Virus record (IMG/VR): IMGVR_UViG_3300037247_000424
Coordinates: 1 to 39,256 of that record
Length of the DNA stretch: 39,256 bases
From: a virus
Reading direction: 5' to 3' (one strand)
Both the position numbers and the translations under genes were made by a program. Below the pieces are notes generated by a model. The model had not been told where the DNA came from and made no database searches. It saw nothing but the letters and a program-made list of their open reading frames with translations. Shown here one piece after another: positions 1 to 8,723 of this stretch. Position 1 is the stretch's first letter. Every line of letters begins with the position of its first letter.

Positions 1-96
1 CCCAGTATTAAAACTTTTAATCAAACTATTATTGCCATCACCTGCAATGGTTTCACCTTTTTCAATACTCTGATCTAGTGTTTCAAATATTCCCAT
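1..96 (-). CDS. 5' end of a virion-module gene, cut by window edge
   Basis: Only the first 32 codons are visible; the frame starts MGIFETLDQSIEKG and stays open to the window edge. The ATG lies three bases after the stop of the upstream ejection-type gene and is preceded by a purine-rich GAGAAAGATAAA stretch that can serve as ribosome binding site. It continues the minus-strand structural operon. MG(I/L)F starts are common in small phage virion proteins, but the visible part is too short for a family call. Confidence 0.6.
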   Translation of the reverse strand, partial: MGIFETLDQSIEKGETIAGDGNNSLIKSFNTG

Positions 97-99
97 AGT

Positions 100-1419
100 T
101 TATCTTTCTCTGGTAAACCCTAAAACCGAGGCTCTTTGCGCAACCTGTCGTTTTTGCTTTTCATTAAGAGAGTCAGCCACTTCTGGATGTGTTGCAATAA
201 AATTAATATCTTGTCTTGAAAGCTGAGTTAAGTCTCTATTTCTAATTGGCTCTAAAGCAAAATCAAGCTCTTGGAGTGTAGGCAATATTAGAAATACACT
301 TTCTCTCGTTGCAATATTATCCAGTAATTCCTTCCTCTTCTCAGCCGAAATTCTTTTTGTAGATAATGTGTTTCTGTCTGCAAGATTCCGAGCTTCTGAA
401 AAAGCCCTGAAGTCTCTTACTTTCCTGATTGCATTAGGTGGATCTGTAAAGAAAGCAGTTGGATTAGCAGTTACTTGATCTACTAGCTTTCTTTCAGCCA
501 CAGGAAATCTTTTATTATTAGCAATCATTGTTGTTAATGCGAAATTAAGCTGTCTCACTTGTTGTCTAGCAGATGCAGTCTCAGGAGCTTGTTCGCCTCG
601 CAAGAAACCACCAAAAAGATTTGCAGTCCCTTGTCTTATACCCGAAAGAGGCCCTGAACTTAACAGTAATTCGTCAGTAGTTATATTGCCTCCTGTTTCC
701 GCTATTTTATCTCTAATATCAAACAATTCCGATTGTAAATTTGCAGTTGATGCCTGCTCTCCTTCAGTAGTGCTTAAAGTAGTCGCTACTGGCGGGGTTA
801 CTGGTTGCTGTTGGCCACCAAAATTAATTGGAACTACAAGCGCATTTTGGTCTAACTTATCTGCAAATGACAATTCTCCAGTAGTAGGATCTGAAACTTT
901 GATAAATCTTCTAGGGTCAAGTTTCTCACTAGAAGGCTTTCCCTCTGTTACAGTAACAGTATTTCCACCTGACCGACTTGTCCTTATTCCACTACCAAAT
1001 GGAACCTTTACGTTTCTAGTGCTAATCACCTTTCCTCTTCTATCTTTTATTTCGGCAACTCCATTAACAAGTTGCGGCCTTGTTGTAGCCCCTGTCGGAA
1101 TCGCCTTACCCTGTATCTCTGCCGCTGCCAACAAGCGGTTTTTATCCCGTTGTGTAATTCTAGGATTAAGCGCACCTCTTAATAAAACATCAAGCCTCTG
1201 ATTTGGATCAGTTATTGGCTGTGGTAAATCAGGTTGCCCAGGCTGTACAGGCCCTGCTTGCCCTGTTAAACTATTAAGTAGATTAATAGTTTCAATATCA
1301 CTTTGCTTCTGCTGTCTCTGATTGCGAATGCCACTGACAATCTGCCCTAGCCCTCCAAGGATTCCTGACAAATCCTGTTGTGGCAAATTTATTATTCTAC
1401 CGCCAACTACTATGGCCAT
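100..1419 (-). CDS. putative internal virion / DNA ejection protein
   Basis: 439 residues. The N-terminal third (about 1-100) is rich in Gln, Pro and Gly with a hydrophobic LSGILGGLGQIVSGI segment at about 17-31. A low-complexity Thr/Ser/Pro-rich middle is followed by a charged, helical C-terminal half (about 230-439). No enzymatic motif is seen. It is next to a second Gln-rich protein at the distal end of the structural operon, after the tail genes, where podoviruses usually encode ejection proteins. The role is inferred from position and composition only; a fibre-associated or unknown virion protein is also possible. Stop TAA. Confidence 0.5.
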   Translation of the reverse strand: MAIVVGGRIINLPQQDLSGILGGLGQIVSGIRNQRQQKQSDIETINLLNSLTGQAGPVQPGQPDLPQPITDPNQRLDVLLRGALNPRITQRDKNRLLAAAEIQGKAIPTGATTRPQLVNGVAEIKDRRGKVISTRNVKVPFGSGIRTSRSGGNTVTVTEGKPSSEKLDPRRFIKVSDPTTGELSFADKLDQNALVVPINFGGQQQPVTPPVATTLSTTEGEQASTANLQSELFDIRDKIAETGGNITTDELLLSSGPLSGIRQGTANLFGGFLRGEQAPETASARQQVRQLNFALTTMIANNKRFPVAERKLVDQVTANPTAFFTDPPNAIRKVRDFRAFSEARNLADRNTLSTKRISAEKRKELLDNIATRESVFLILPTLQELDFALEPIRNRDLTQLSRQDINFIATHPEVADSLNEKQKRQVAQRASVLGFTRER

Positions 1420-1436
1420 AATTAATTACCTCCTAT

Positions 1437-2249
1437 TTATGAAAAAAACGAACCCACGCCACTAAGAAGACTCCCAATACCTGATGCTGGTGACTGACCA
1501 AATGTCGTGTCTGGAATCTGAATAAGATTTTCAAATGGTTGCGATGGTGTTGATCCTAACCCCAAAGCAGCTAATTGAGTCAATGCCGGATCAGGCTGTT
1601 GCTGTCTTAAGAAATCCTGCAATATCCTATCTAAATCCTGCTGACCTCCTATCCCGGTTTGTCTCTGTACGGCTCCACCTGCTAATCCTTGAGACTGTGC
1701 GCCAAAAATAGTATTTATGCCCGCAAGGTTCCTGTTAAGACCAAATTGTTCATCAAAATTTAATTGCTGCCCAAGCTGTGACTGTAAACCAAGATTGAAT
1801 TCAGTCTCCCCTCTGTTTAACGATCTTAATAAATCACCGCTTTGAAAACCACCTGTCCCTGCAAAGCTTTCAAGTATATTCCGCCTTGATTCCGCCTGAT
1901 TGCTTTGTGCAAACGGCAACTGAAACTGATTAAACCTGTCAATGCTTGCCTGTTGGTCAAAAGGACGAAGCGATCTCTGTGCAAATTGTTGTGTCTGCCC
2001 TGAAGGGTCAAGCAAATCACTTATAGAACCAAATGCCTGTTGCTCAAGCCCCGAAGTGGGTGCTGTAAATTGCCCTTGAAATCCAGGAATAGTACCACCA
2101 CCTTCAGTTCTTGCCTGAGCATTACCAAGTAGCGATTTTAACAATTGCTCCTGTTCAGGGGTTTGCTGTGTTATCTGATCTACTCTCGGAGTAAAATTAC
2201 CCCCTGTCGTATCTTCTGTTCTTCCAAACAAACTATCAAATAATCCCAT
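1437..2249 (-). CDS. putative Gln/Gly-rich internal virion (ejection) protein
   Basis: 270 residues starting MGLFDSLFG, extremely rich in Gln, Gly, Leu and Phe, ending in a hydrophobic glycine-rich tail (GIGSLLSGVGSFFS). Similar compositions, with a short hydrophobic N-terminus and a GLL/GSL-type C-terminus, occur in phage proteins annotated as ejection or DNA-transfer proteins. The ATG follows an aggagataagtt ribosome site. It sits between the PurD-like gene and the 439-residue protein, with short gaps, in one transcript. There is no catalytic motif; the assignment is inferred. Confidence 0.5.
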   Translation of the reverse strand: MGLFDSLFGRTEDTTGGNFTPRVDQITQQTPEQEQLLKSLLGNAQARTEGGGTIPGFQGQFTAPTSGLEQQAFGSISDLLDPSGQTQQFAQRSLRPFDQQASIDRFNQFQLPFAQSNQAESRRNILESFAGTGGFQSGDLLRSLNRGETEFNLGLQSQLGQQLNFDEQFGLNRNLAGINTIFGAQSQGLAGGAVQRQTGIGGQQDLDRILQDFLRQQQPDPALTQLAALGLGSTPSQPFENLIQIPDTTFGQSPASGIGSLLSGVGSFFS

Positions 2250-2260
2250 AACTTATCTCC

Positions 2261-3304
2261 TCAATTTACACATATATTCCAGTCATTAAGTTTTTTCAAT
2301 TTTTTATTGCTTTCCTTTGCACCATCTATTCTAAACTGTAACGGCACTTCAATATCAAGCTTGCGGATGGATTTATATATCTTGCCAAACCCATCTTCTA
2401 TTTTTTTACCCACAGCAGTCATAACCCCAATCACTCCGTCATTGCCGGCACATGCTACTTCGCCGTCATCACTTTTAATATCCTGTCCCCAAAACCCATT
2501 CATATCATTTAGGTCAAAATTAAGCCTCTTGTCTCTGGCCATCCCACTAAGTAACTCTTCATTTGTATACGGATAAGGCGCAATCGTTACTCTTTCGGAA
2601 CAAGCGAAGCCATTGTCTTGAACCATATAAGCCTTTGTAAAGAATTCAGTTACAGAACTGCCCAATAAAGACAAAAGACAAAAAATACTGTCATACTGAA
2701 AGCCAAAATGCCAAGAATTGAAATACGGCTTCTTGTCCTTGGAATTAAGCGTACAGTCCACGCTAACGGCTCCAACATAGCCAGAGCTAGTCAAGATAGG
2801 AACAAGGCTCTTGAGGCTGTCTACAAGAGGCCCCGACTCTCCTGTAACCCACAAACAATTAGACTGGCTGCCCATTTCAAGCCCTAAGTCACCGGTAAGC
2901 CAATGCCTGTTAGGTAAAGAATGGGTAAAAAATGTAGGTTCCTTACCGTTAAACCACATCTCAGTAATGAGTTGTATGCCAGAAACAGGCTTCTTACTTA
3001 CTTTTATGCCTGCTTCTTCTGCAATTTCTTTATCTTGAGTCTTTCCAAATAACAATGGTCGATTAATGGTCTTGAATTCCATATTATCGTTCAATCTCCC
3101 AAGTTGTACATTAGAGTCATATATTATTTTTTCAGCATCAATCATGGTAGTTTTTAAGCCTTTGAGATCCACCTTCTCTATTATTCCGTCATAACTATTT
3201 TTATACCGGCTATTATGAATATAGATTCTCACATCCGTTCCTTCCTGTCTCATTTTATAAACTATAGGAAGAGAACCGCCAAAGTCACTTATAAACAAGA
3301 TCAT
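2261..3304 (-). CDS. PurD-like ATP-grasp protein, catalytic residues apparently altered
   Basis: About 347 residues from ATG (an upstream TTG adds four). The pattern follows phosphoribosylamine-glycine ligase: a Rossmann-like start (ILFISDFGGSL), an ATP-grasp middle with a HSLPNRHWLTGDLGLEMGS stretch resembling the PurD segment that ends in GGMG, a GYVGAVSVDCTL strand, and a C-terminal domain with DGVIGVMTAVGKKIEDGF and PLQFRIDG, resembling the PurD tail. The metal-binding segment read as EfNxRfGDPE in true PurD appears here as NSWHFGFQYDS, so the Mg-ATP ligands look changed. The ATGA start overlaps the stop of the previous gene, inside the virion operon, so a purine-synthesis role is unlikely; an inactive or repurposed fold is inferred. 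Confidence 0.6.
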   Translation of the reverse strand: MILFISDFGGSLPIVYKMRQEGTDVRIYIHNSRYKNSYDGIIEKVDLKGLKTTMIDAEKIIYDSNVQLGRLNDNMEFKTINRPLLFGKTQDKEIAEEAGIKVSKKPVSGIQLITEMWFNGKEPTFFTHSLPNRHWLTGDLGLEMGSQSNCLWVTGESGPLVDSLKSLVPILTSSGYVGAVSVDCTLNSKDKKPYFNSWHFGFQYDSIFCLLSLLGSSVTEFFTKAYMVQDNGFACSERVTIAPYPYTNEELLSGMARDKRLNFDLNDMNGFWGQDIKSDDGEVACAGNDGVIGVMTAVGKKIEDGFGKIYKSIRKLDIEVPLQFRIDGAKESNKKLKKLNDWNICVN

Positions 3305-3759
3305 ACACTTTCCCAATTTGTAGTATCATACGCCTTGTATACAACATTGCTCCCGCTTGCAAGGGTGGTCAGGGTATCAACGCCAGCTCCTAAATCATCA
3401 CCACTCGCAGGATATATTCTCAATGTATTGGCTCCGTTATTAATCACAATCGCCGTCAGTCCTGCCTTTGCGGTTGGCAATGTAACTGTATCGTTTGCAT
3501 TGGCTACCGTAGAGATTTCATTCATTCTTGATATTAAAGGCTGTTGCCCCTGCGTCTGAGTGGTACTTGCTGTAATACCGGAAGTCACAGAATCAATGTC
3601 ATCATTTATATTTACGATATTAGCAATATCAGAATACATTACCCTGACTTCTTTGATTAATAATCTAAAATATTCAAGTAGTGGTTGATGATCTTTATTT
3701 TCACTAGATAAAATCAAGTCACTGTCAAGTGGCAATATTTTTTGACTTGAAAGTTTCAT
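3301..3759 (-). CDS. hypothetical virion-associated protein
   Basis: 152 residues. The N-terminal third is helical and charged; the rest is Thr/Ala/Gly-rich beta-type sequence (TVANANDTVTLPTAKAGLTAIVINNGANTLRIYP-like pattern) as seen in small phage tail or fibre-associated proteins. Its start overlaps the stop of the 597-residue tail protein (ATGA), and its stop overlaps the start of the PurD-like gene, so the three are translationally coupled. No family recognised. Confidence 0.55.
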   Translation of the reverse strand: MKLSSQKILPLDSDLILSSENKDHQPLLEYFRLLIKEVRVMYSDIANIVNINDDIDSVTSGITASTTQTQGQQPLISRMNEISTVANANDTVTLPTAKAGLTAIVINNGANTLRIYPASGDDLGAGVDTLTTLASGSNVVYKAYDTTNWESV

Positions 3760-5549
3760 ACTCCAAATTTTCCTTTTACCGGTAAAAAATATGGAACTAT
3801 AGCGTGTATTTTAGGCGTCTGGCCTAAAGCATTCTTGCTTAATTGTATTTGGTGAAACTCCCCGATAGCCCCTGAATAAACCCTCTTCCACACCTTGTCA
3901 TCATCACCATCAAAAATCAAGGTATCTGTCTGGTAGGCAACAGTATCTTGATTTATAAAAAGAGCAACGTCCAGGGTAACGGCAGGATCTTTATCCACAA
4001 GAAAATCAACCCAACCCAACCTTGCTTTAAACCCCTTTTTAATATAAGGGTTAAACCTTTTTGTTTTTACTGAGAACTCAAAACTAGAACCGTTATCAGC
4101 ACTTGTATCATTCAACTTGTAAATCACACCTGAAATAGATCCGGCAATAACCAAAGGGAACTGTGCGCCTGATGTATTCGCATCCCATATCTGTTCCGTT
4201 TCGTCCCATGTAGCCTCTCCAAAGGTATCCCATGTAAGGTCATTGTCAACTACCCATTTGCCAAAAACATGAAACCCTATACTATTTGTTGACCATGTCT
4301 TGTTAATTCGATTGTATACAATCATCCTGTCATTTGTATTGGTAGTACCAAAATCAGGATAACTGGTAAATTGCAAATCTAATTCTTCAACAAAAACAGC
4401 ATAAATAAGATCAAATACCTCTTGATCGAATTCCTGCACTATATCGGGAATATCAATATTTTTTGTTTTTACGCTAAGACCGTCAGTGGATATAATCTTT
4501 GACGATGCCACAGCAGTAATCTCTTCCGAATAAGACAAAACAGAATGTGTAGAAAACGAACCGCTAAAGTTATCTATCCTCTCCCATCTGAAAGGCAAAC
4601 TCACATCTTGCGTATGCTTAAATATCCATGTAGAACGATCAAAAAATATAATAAGATCATCTCCAAGAAATCCCCCGCCCTTTATAAACTCTGAAGTCGG
4701 AGCATCGACAAAACCATCATTAGTGAAATCAATCCCGCCTGCCGTAGCCCACCTCGCTCTCTGTGCATGTAAAGTTCCGCCCTCTGTGGACCTGAAGCAC
4801 ACAAGATGATCTTTGTATGCAAATACCAGTAAGCAGGTAAAGGCAATTGCGCCTGCGCCTATATCAACTGAAGGCTTGGAAAGACTCGATCCATCATAAG
4901 AATCTAATACGTCATTATTATTGGTAAAATATAAAACACCTGCCCAATTAGCCCAGTGAAAATGCTGCGAAGACGTACCTGAGAATCTGTCAGCCCCTAC
5001 TATGTCAGTAAACAAAGAATTAGCTACAACCCATTTACCAACCCTGCGCGTATCAAAAACAAGAAGAGTAGACCCCCCTGCCGAAGATTTATGGTTTGCA
5101 ATGCCCATAATAGCATTACCCGGCAAAAAAACATAATCTACTGTTATCGGGCCTGTTGGCCCTGCGTCCCATGTCAGACTATAAACGCCTGTTGCTACAT
5201 CCAAAGTACCAGTGCCGTCACCTGTAAATCCACCTGCGCCATCGTATCTCATTACTTGTGGGGTTCCCGTTGAATCAGTAAAGATAGCAGCAAACACCGA
5301 ATTTCTAACCGGAAAATTCGACAAAGTGCCTTGCACCGGATTGGTAGTATCTGCAACTGCTTCATTAAGTACACTATGAGACATTTCTCCAAACTGACTA
5401 TACCCAAGTCGCTTCTGAAGAACACCTTTTCCTATAAACCCATTAGATATCGACTCAAATGCATCTTCGGATATAAGCCAAGGCTGCTTACTATCAACCC
5501 TGCCTTTTCTGAAATCCATAATAGGAAACGCTTGATAATTAACTACCAT
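3756..5549 (-). CDS. large tail / head-completion protein
   Basis: 597 residues, beta-rich throughout with repeated aromatic and Asp/Gly/Thr turns (WDTFGEATWDETEQIWD), suggesting a beta-propeller or beta-sandwich structure. It begins MVVNYQAFPIMDFRKGRVDSKQPW and soon reads KGVLQKRLGYSQF, a start style common in phage tail proteins sitting below the portal and adaptor (P22 gp10-like tail stabilisation proteins are one analogue). Position after the adaptor and fibre genes supports a tail-tube or nozzle role. The fold assignment is inferred; no enzymatic motif seen. Confidence 0.5.
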   Translation of the reverse strand: MVVNYQAFPIMDFRKGRVDSKQPWLISEDAFESISNGFIGKGVLQKRLGYSQFGEMSHSVLNEAVADTTNPVQGTLSNFPVRNSVFAAIFTDSTGTPQVMRYDGAGGFTGDGTGTLDVATGVYSLTWDAGPTGPITVDYVFLPGNAIMGIANHKSSAGGSTLLVFDTRRVGKWVVANSLFTDIVGADRFSGTSSQHFHWANWAGVLYFTNNNDVLDSYDGSSLSKPSVDIGAGAIAFTCLLVFAYKDHLVCFRSTEGGTLHAQRARWATAGGIDFTNDGFVDAPTSEFIKGGGFLGDDLIIFFDRSTWIFKHTQDVSLPFRWERIDNFSGSFSTHSVLSYSEEITAVASSKIISTDGLSVKTKNIDIPDIVQEFDQEVFDLIYAVFVEELDLQFTSYPDFGTTNTNDRMIVYNRINKTWSTNSIGFHVFGKWVVDNDLTWDTFGEATWDETEQIWDANTSGAQFPLVIAGSISGVIYKLNDTSADNGSSFEFSVKTKRFNPYIKKGFKARLGWVDFLVDKDPAVTLDVALFINQDTVAYQTDTLIFDGDDDKVWKRVYSGAIGEFHQIQLSKNALGQTPKIHAIVPYFLPVKGKFGV

Positions 5550-5575
5550 AACACCCCTTAATTCAGTTTTTTGCC

Positions 5576-6682
5576 CTATGCAACCTTCCAGAATTCAGCA
5601 ACAGTATAAATTTCATTTTCAGGATTAGTAGCAAGATCAGCTGCTATACCAAGCCCATCTGTGTTTCGTGTTGTAGTACATTGATGTTCTATTTGAAAAT
5701 CCTTTTGTGCTGCGATAGTAAACCGGCCTCTTATAGTTGATGTAGTTATTAAATTGCTTGCACCTAGATTCCTTGCGGTTGAACCTATTCTTACAGTTAC
5801 ACCATCTGATGTATTTTTTAAACGTGCCTGATGATTATTTACTCTATTTGCAGGACAAGTAATTAAACAATCATAAGTACCAGCATCTAGTGTTATTACA
5901 CTTGAAGCAACAGAAACGTGATTCCCTGTATCTTGATCTTCTGTTACTGTTCGCTTTCGCCAGGCATCTTTTGTAAATGTACCACCATCCGTACCAGCGG
6001 CTTTAGAATCATGTAACCTGATATAAGGAATATTTGTCGGGATATCTATTAACTCACCGTTGGCATCATCGCTATGGTCGTGATTGGCCTCTTCAAACGT
6101 CATTACGGGTTTTGTTGAATGCGCAGACAGTATATGGAAGTTACTGCCATCACATACGATCTGTTTTACATCATCGGAGGACAAGAGCGTGATAGTCGTA
6201 GACCCGTCTATTGTCTCAGAACCATCGCCATCTACGGTCACAGTATCGCTGCCATTATTCTTTATGTAGATATGCCATCCATCACCTAACGTAGCAGCCG
6301 CAGTTAGCGTGATTGTGGTCGTATTCGTAACAAGAATACATTTACCGAAATCAGCAAGGACGGCAGTATAAGCACCGGTCTTTGCCAGCGTAACCACCTC
6401 GGTTTCAAGTCTTATTATCCTCCCGCTACTTGCCAGCCTTGCCTTTAACACATTACCGTCATTGTAAACACCTATAACACTTGCGGGAGTAGTTTGATCG
6501 CCAGCTTGGTCTTGAAGCTCTACTACAGTATGCTCCCCCGCATCAGTATTCTCATTGCCGGGGAAATTATGATTCCTACTAAGAGCATCTTCCAACGCCG
6601 TATTATTATCCCTGATCTCTTCATCACTTAATCTGATCTTCTGCGTTCCCGCAGGATTTGTTTTATCCCAATTAGTTGCCAT
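5576..6682 (-). CDS. putative tail fibre / spike-head protein
   Basis: 368 residues. An N-terminal helical anchor (MATNWDKTNPAGTQKIRLSDEEIRDNNTALEDALSRNH region, about 1-40) is followed by short beta repeats (TLAKTGAYTAVLADFGK, TITLTAAATLGDGWHIYIKNNGSDTVTVDG) and a C-terminal domain of about 150 residues (HVSVASSVITLDAGTYDC to AEFWKV) with the beta-strand rhythm of C1q/TNF-like fibre heads. This design fits a short trimeric fibre or appendage that contacts the host surface. It lies between adaptor and tail genes. The receptor cannot be predicted. Confidence 0.55.
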   Translation of the reverse strand: MATNWDKTNPAGTQKIRLSDEEIRDNNTALEDALSRNHNFPGNENTDAGEHTVVELQDQAGDQTTPASVIGVYNDGNVLKARLASSGRIIRLETEVVTLAKTGAYTAVLADFGKCILVTNTTTITLTAAATLGDGWHIYIKNNGSDTVTVDGDGSETIDGSTTITLLSSDDVKQIVCDGSNFHILSAHSTKPVMTFEEANHDHSDDANGELIDIPTNIPYIRLHDSKAAGTDGGTFTKDAWRKRTVTEDQDTGNHVSVASSVITLDAGTYDCLITCPANRVNNHQARLKNTSDGVTVRIGSTARNLGASNLITTSTIRGRFTIAAQKDFQIEHQCTTTRNTDGLGIAADLATNPENEIYTVAEFWKVA

Positions 6683-6693
6683 AATTTATTCCT

Positions 6694-7347
6694 TTAAAAA
6701 CTCGGTTCTGCCGATCTCCCTACCTCAGATATAACATCTTTTCTGAATATTAAAGTTATATAGCTTTCCAGAATAGATCCCTTATCGGTTGCCTGCTCCG
6801 TCTCCCCCTTGTCCAAATGAATGTCTATCGCTGCACCATACGCCAAAGCAGGCCCCCATAATTCCTCAGCTGGTTGATCTCCATCCGCAGACAAAGATGT
6901 GGGAACGTCAATCTTTGGCATTTCAAAGGCGTAATTAGAACCGTCATTATCATCAGGTAACGGTCTTAAGTAGAGCTTCCTCTCCCATAATAAACCGTGA
7001 GTCGGTTTGGACTGCGTAGTATTACTCGGTGGAAAATCCAGTAAAAACGAATCCAGATCATACGATAACGGTATCTCTTCGTTATCAAAGATAAGAGGTT
7101 TTTTAACGCCAAGGACATCAGATCCCAAGGCATACTCCCCCGTACCCGCTACCGTAGTTCCGGTAAACCCTGCAGACGAAGCAAATTTATCAAACCCTAT
7201 AGACCCCGTCTGCAAAGGCAAAACATTCCTATAGTAATTATCTATGTAATCATCTATATCGGTATCCGTTATTTGTACCGTAGTCGGCCTTCCGGTAAGA
7301 ATCCTTACCTTTGCCCTTATTTCTGCAAGAGTCCATGTCTGCGCCAT
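6694..7347 (-). CDS. phage adaptor / head-tail connector protein
   Basis: 217 residues. The N-terminus (TLAEIRAKVRILTGRPTTVQITDTDIDDYIDNYYRN) is the helical pattern of phage adaptor proteins that dock under the portal: a first helix, a TGR turn and a D-rich helix. The C-terminal helix (AYGAAIDIHLDKGETEQAT) also suits this family. It follows the capsid gene block and precedes fibre and tail genes, the usual place for a gp4/gp6-type connector. Likely a ring below the portal to which tail proteins attach. Confidence 0.6.
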   Translation of the reverse strand: MAQTWTLAEIRAKVRILTGRPTTVQITDTDIDDYIDNYYRNVLPLQTGSIGFDKFASSAGFTGTTVAGTGEYALGSDVLGVKKPLIFDNEEIPLSYDLDSFLLDFPPSNTTQSKPTHGLLWERKLYLRPLPDDNDGSNYAFEMPKIDVPTSLSADGDQPAEELWGPALAYGAAIDIHLDKGETEQATDKGSILESYITLIFRKDVISEVGRSAEPSF

Positions 7348-7350
7348 ACG

Positions 7351-7986
7351 TTATCCCTGTTTAAGTCCCACTTTCTTATCTCCGGTATTAACTTTTGCCT
7401 GAACTTCCTTCACTTCTTTCAATTCACCCCTGACCTTATTCAAAGTAAAAGTCATGTCCTTTATCGTCTCCACCAACTTACTATTATGATTAGCCATCTT
7501 CTCATTCTCTGTCATCAACTCAGTCTGCTTTTTCTCCGTCATTATATTACCGGAACTTTGAATGTTTGCCGTATCTAATCTAGGCGAATTCTCAAGCGCA
7601 CCGGGCATCACCTTTTGATTCAGCTTTTCCCGCAAATGTTCATAGACAGCAATCTTCGGGTCGCTGACAGGCATAAGAACGAACCGGTATTGATAACCTA
7701 CTATCTTTGAAGTCTTGACTCCCTGAACAGGAGAGTCTGGATCGTCCACATCTTTGTATATCGGATATTTCAAACCGGTAACATGATCCCTTAATCTCTT
7801 CGGAAGATTATAACAAAGCCCGTCTTTCAACACATAATTCCTGATATTCTGAGAAATAGGCGCACCCGCACTAAACTCAAGGGGGATCCCCTTCTGCTCC
7901 TGATTCATAAACCTTACAACCTGTAAATCGGTATCTTCCTCTATAACAACTCTTTTAACCTTTGGTTTTTCTAATACTGCTTCCAT
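7351..7986 (-). CDS. hypothetical capsid-module protein with C-terminal coiled coil
   Basis: 211 residues. About 1-130 is a globular region beginning EKPKVKRVVIEEDTDLQVVRF and containing QNIRNYVLKDGLCYNLPKRLRDHV. About 140-205 is helical with heptad-like spacing (ETIKDMTFTLNKVRGELKEVKEVQAKV), probably coiled coil. It is located between the capsid-associated 203-residue protein and the adaptor. A virion or assembly role is inferred from position; no family recognised. Confidence 0.5.
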   Translation of the reverse strand: MEAVLEKPKVKRVVIEEDTDLQVVRFMNQEQKGIPLEFSAGAPISQNIRNYVLKDGLCYNLPKRLRDHVTGLKYPIYKDVDDPDSPVQGVKTSKIVGYQYRFVLMPVSDPKIAVYEHLREKLNQKVMPGALENSPRLDTANIQSSGNIMTEKKQTELMTENEKMANHNSKLVETIKDMTFTLNKVRGELKEVKEVQAKVNTGDKKVGLKQG

Positions 7987-8073
7987 CTTTTCTCTCCTTT
8001 ATAAATTTTGCCAAGATTATAAGACTCTGCGCAGAAAGCACAGCCATGTACTCTCCACGCCGAGAATTAAGCT

Positions 8074-8685
8074 TTAAGCTACAAACTGAGTTCCAAGTGC
8101 CATAAAATGAATAACATCGCCTGCTGTAGTAAGAAAATTAGAAGGCAATGTAAATCCCTTGAATCCTGATCGCGTTACTAACGCCCCTGCTGCAAACTTA
8201 GTAGTAGAAGTATCGCTTGCCGTTACAGTAAATGCAAAATCTACTGTTAAAGCGGTATCGCTTGCAATAGCAATAACCCTTCTTGTCTCAACGCCAATCT
8301 GGATAATGTCATCAACTGCAAGCTCGGTTGTATACAATGACCCGGCACTTCCGGCAACCGCAGTTCCCGTTGGAGTAGATGTTCCGGTTAGCTCTGAGGA
8401 AGCCGCACTTGTAGACCCTGCATCATAATCCGATAGTCCGTTTGAGGTTTCATTGACAATGGATGTTGCATCGCTTCCATTATCATTAAGTACGGATTGA
8501 AGGGCAAGAGCTTGTGCTGCTGCCATTCCACCAAAACGGATAAGTACGCCATCTTCTGTTGTTGCAACATCTTCATTAAATGCCATTACGAATTCAGGAA
8601 CGAATCCGCAGTCAACATTTTTACCACCACTAGCTTCTGCCGTAGTGACTGTAATTTTTCCTACTTTCATCTGAAGCAAACCCAT
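8074..8685 (-). CDS. putative capsid-associated (decoration-type) protein
   Basis: 203 residues, low in Lys and Arg, rich in Ala, Thr, Ser and Gly, with an unstructured Ser/Thr-rich insert at about 85-115 and a beta-rich remainder. It starts MGLLQMKVGKITVTTAEASGGKNVDCGFVPEF and contains a strand-turn IQIGVETRRVIAIASDTALTV typical of small phage beta-barrel proteins. It directly follows the major capsid gene, the common position of decoration proteins. Function inferred. Confidence 0.5.
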   Translation of the reverse strand: MGLLQMKVGKITVTTAEASGGKNVDCGFVPEFVMAFNEDVATTEDGVLIRFGGMAAAQALALQSVLNDNGSDATSIVNETSNGLSDYDAGSTSAASSELTGTSTPTGTAVAGSAGSLYTTELAVDDIIQIGVETRRVIAIASDTALTVDFAFTVTASDTSTTKFAAGALVTRSGFKGFTLPSNFLTTAGDVIHFMALGTQFVA

Positions 8686-8723
8686 AGTTTATCTCCCATC
8701 TAAATTGTTAAATCTTAATAAAA

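Noticed and set aside
686-1201. 171-residue plus-strand reading frame
   Set aside because: It lies opposite the 439-residue virion gene, lacks a ribosome site and has the composition of a reverse-strand shadow.
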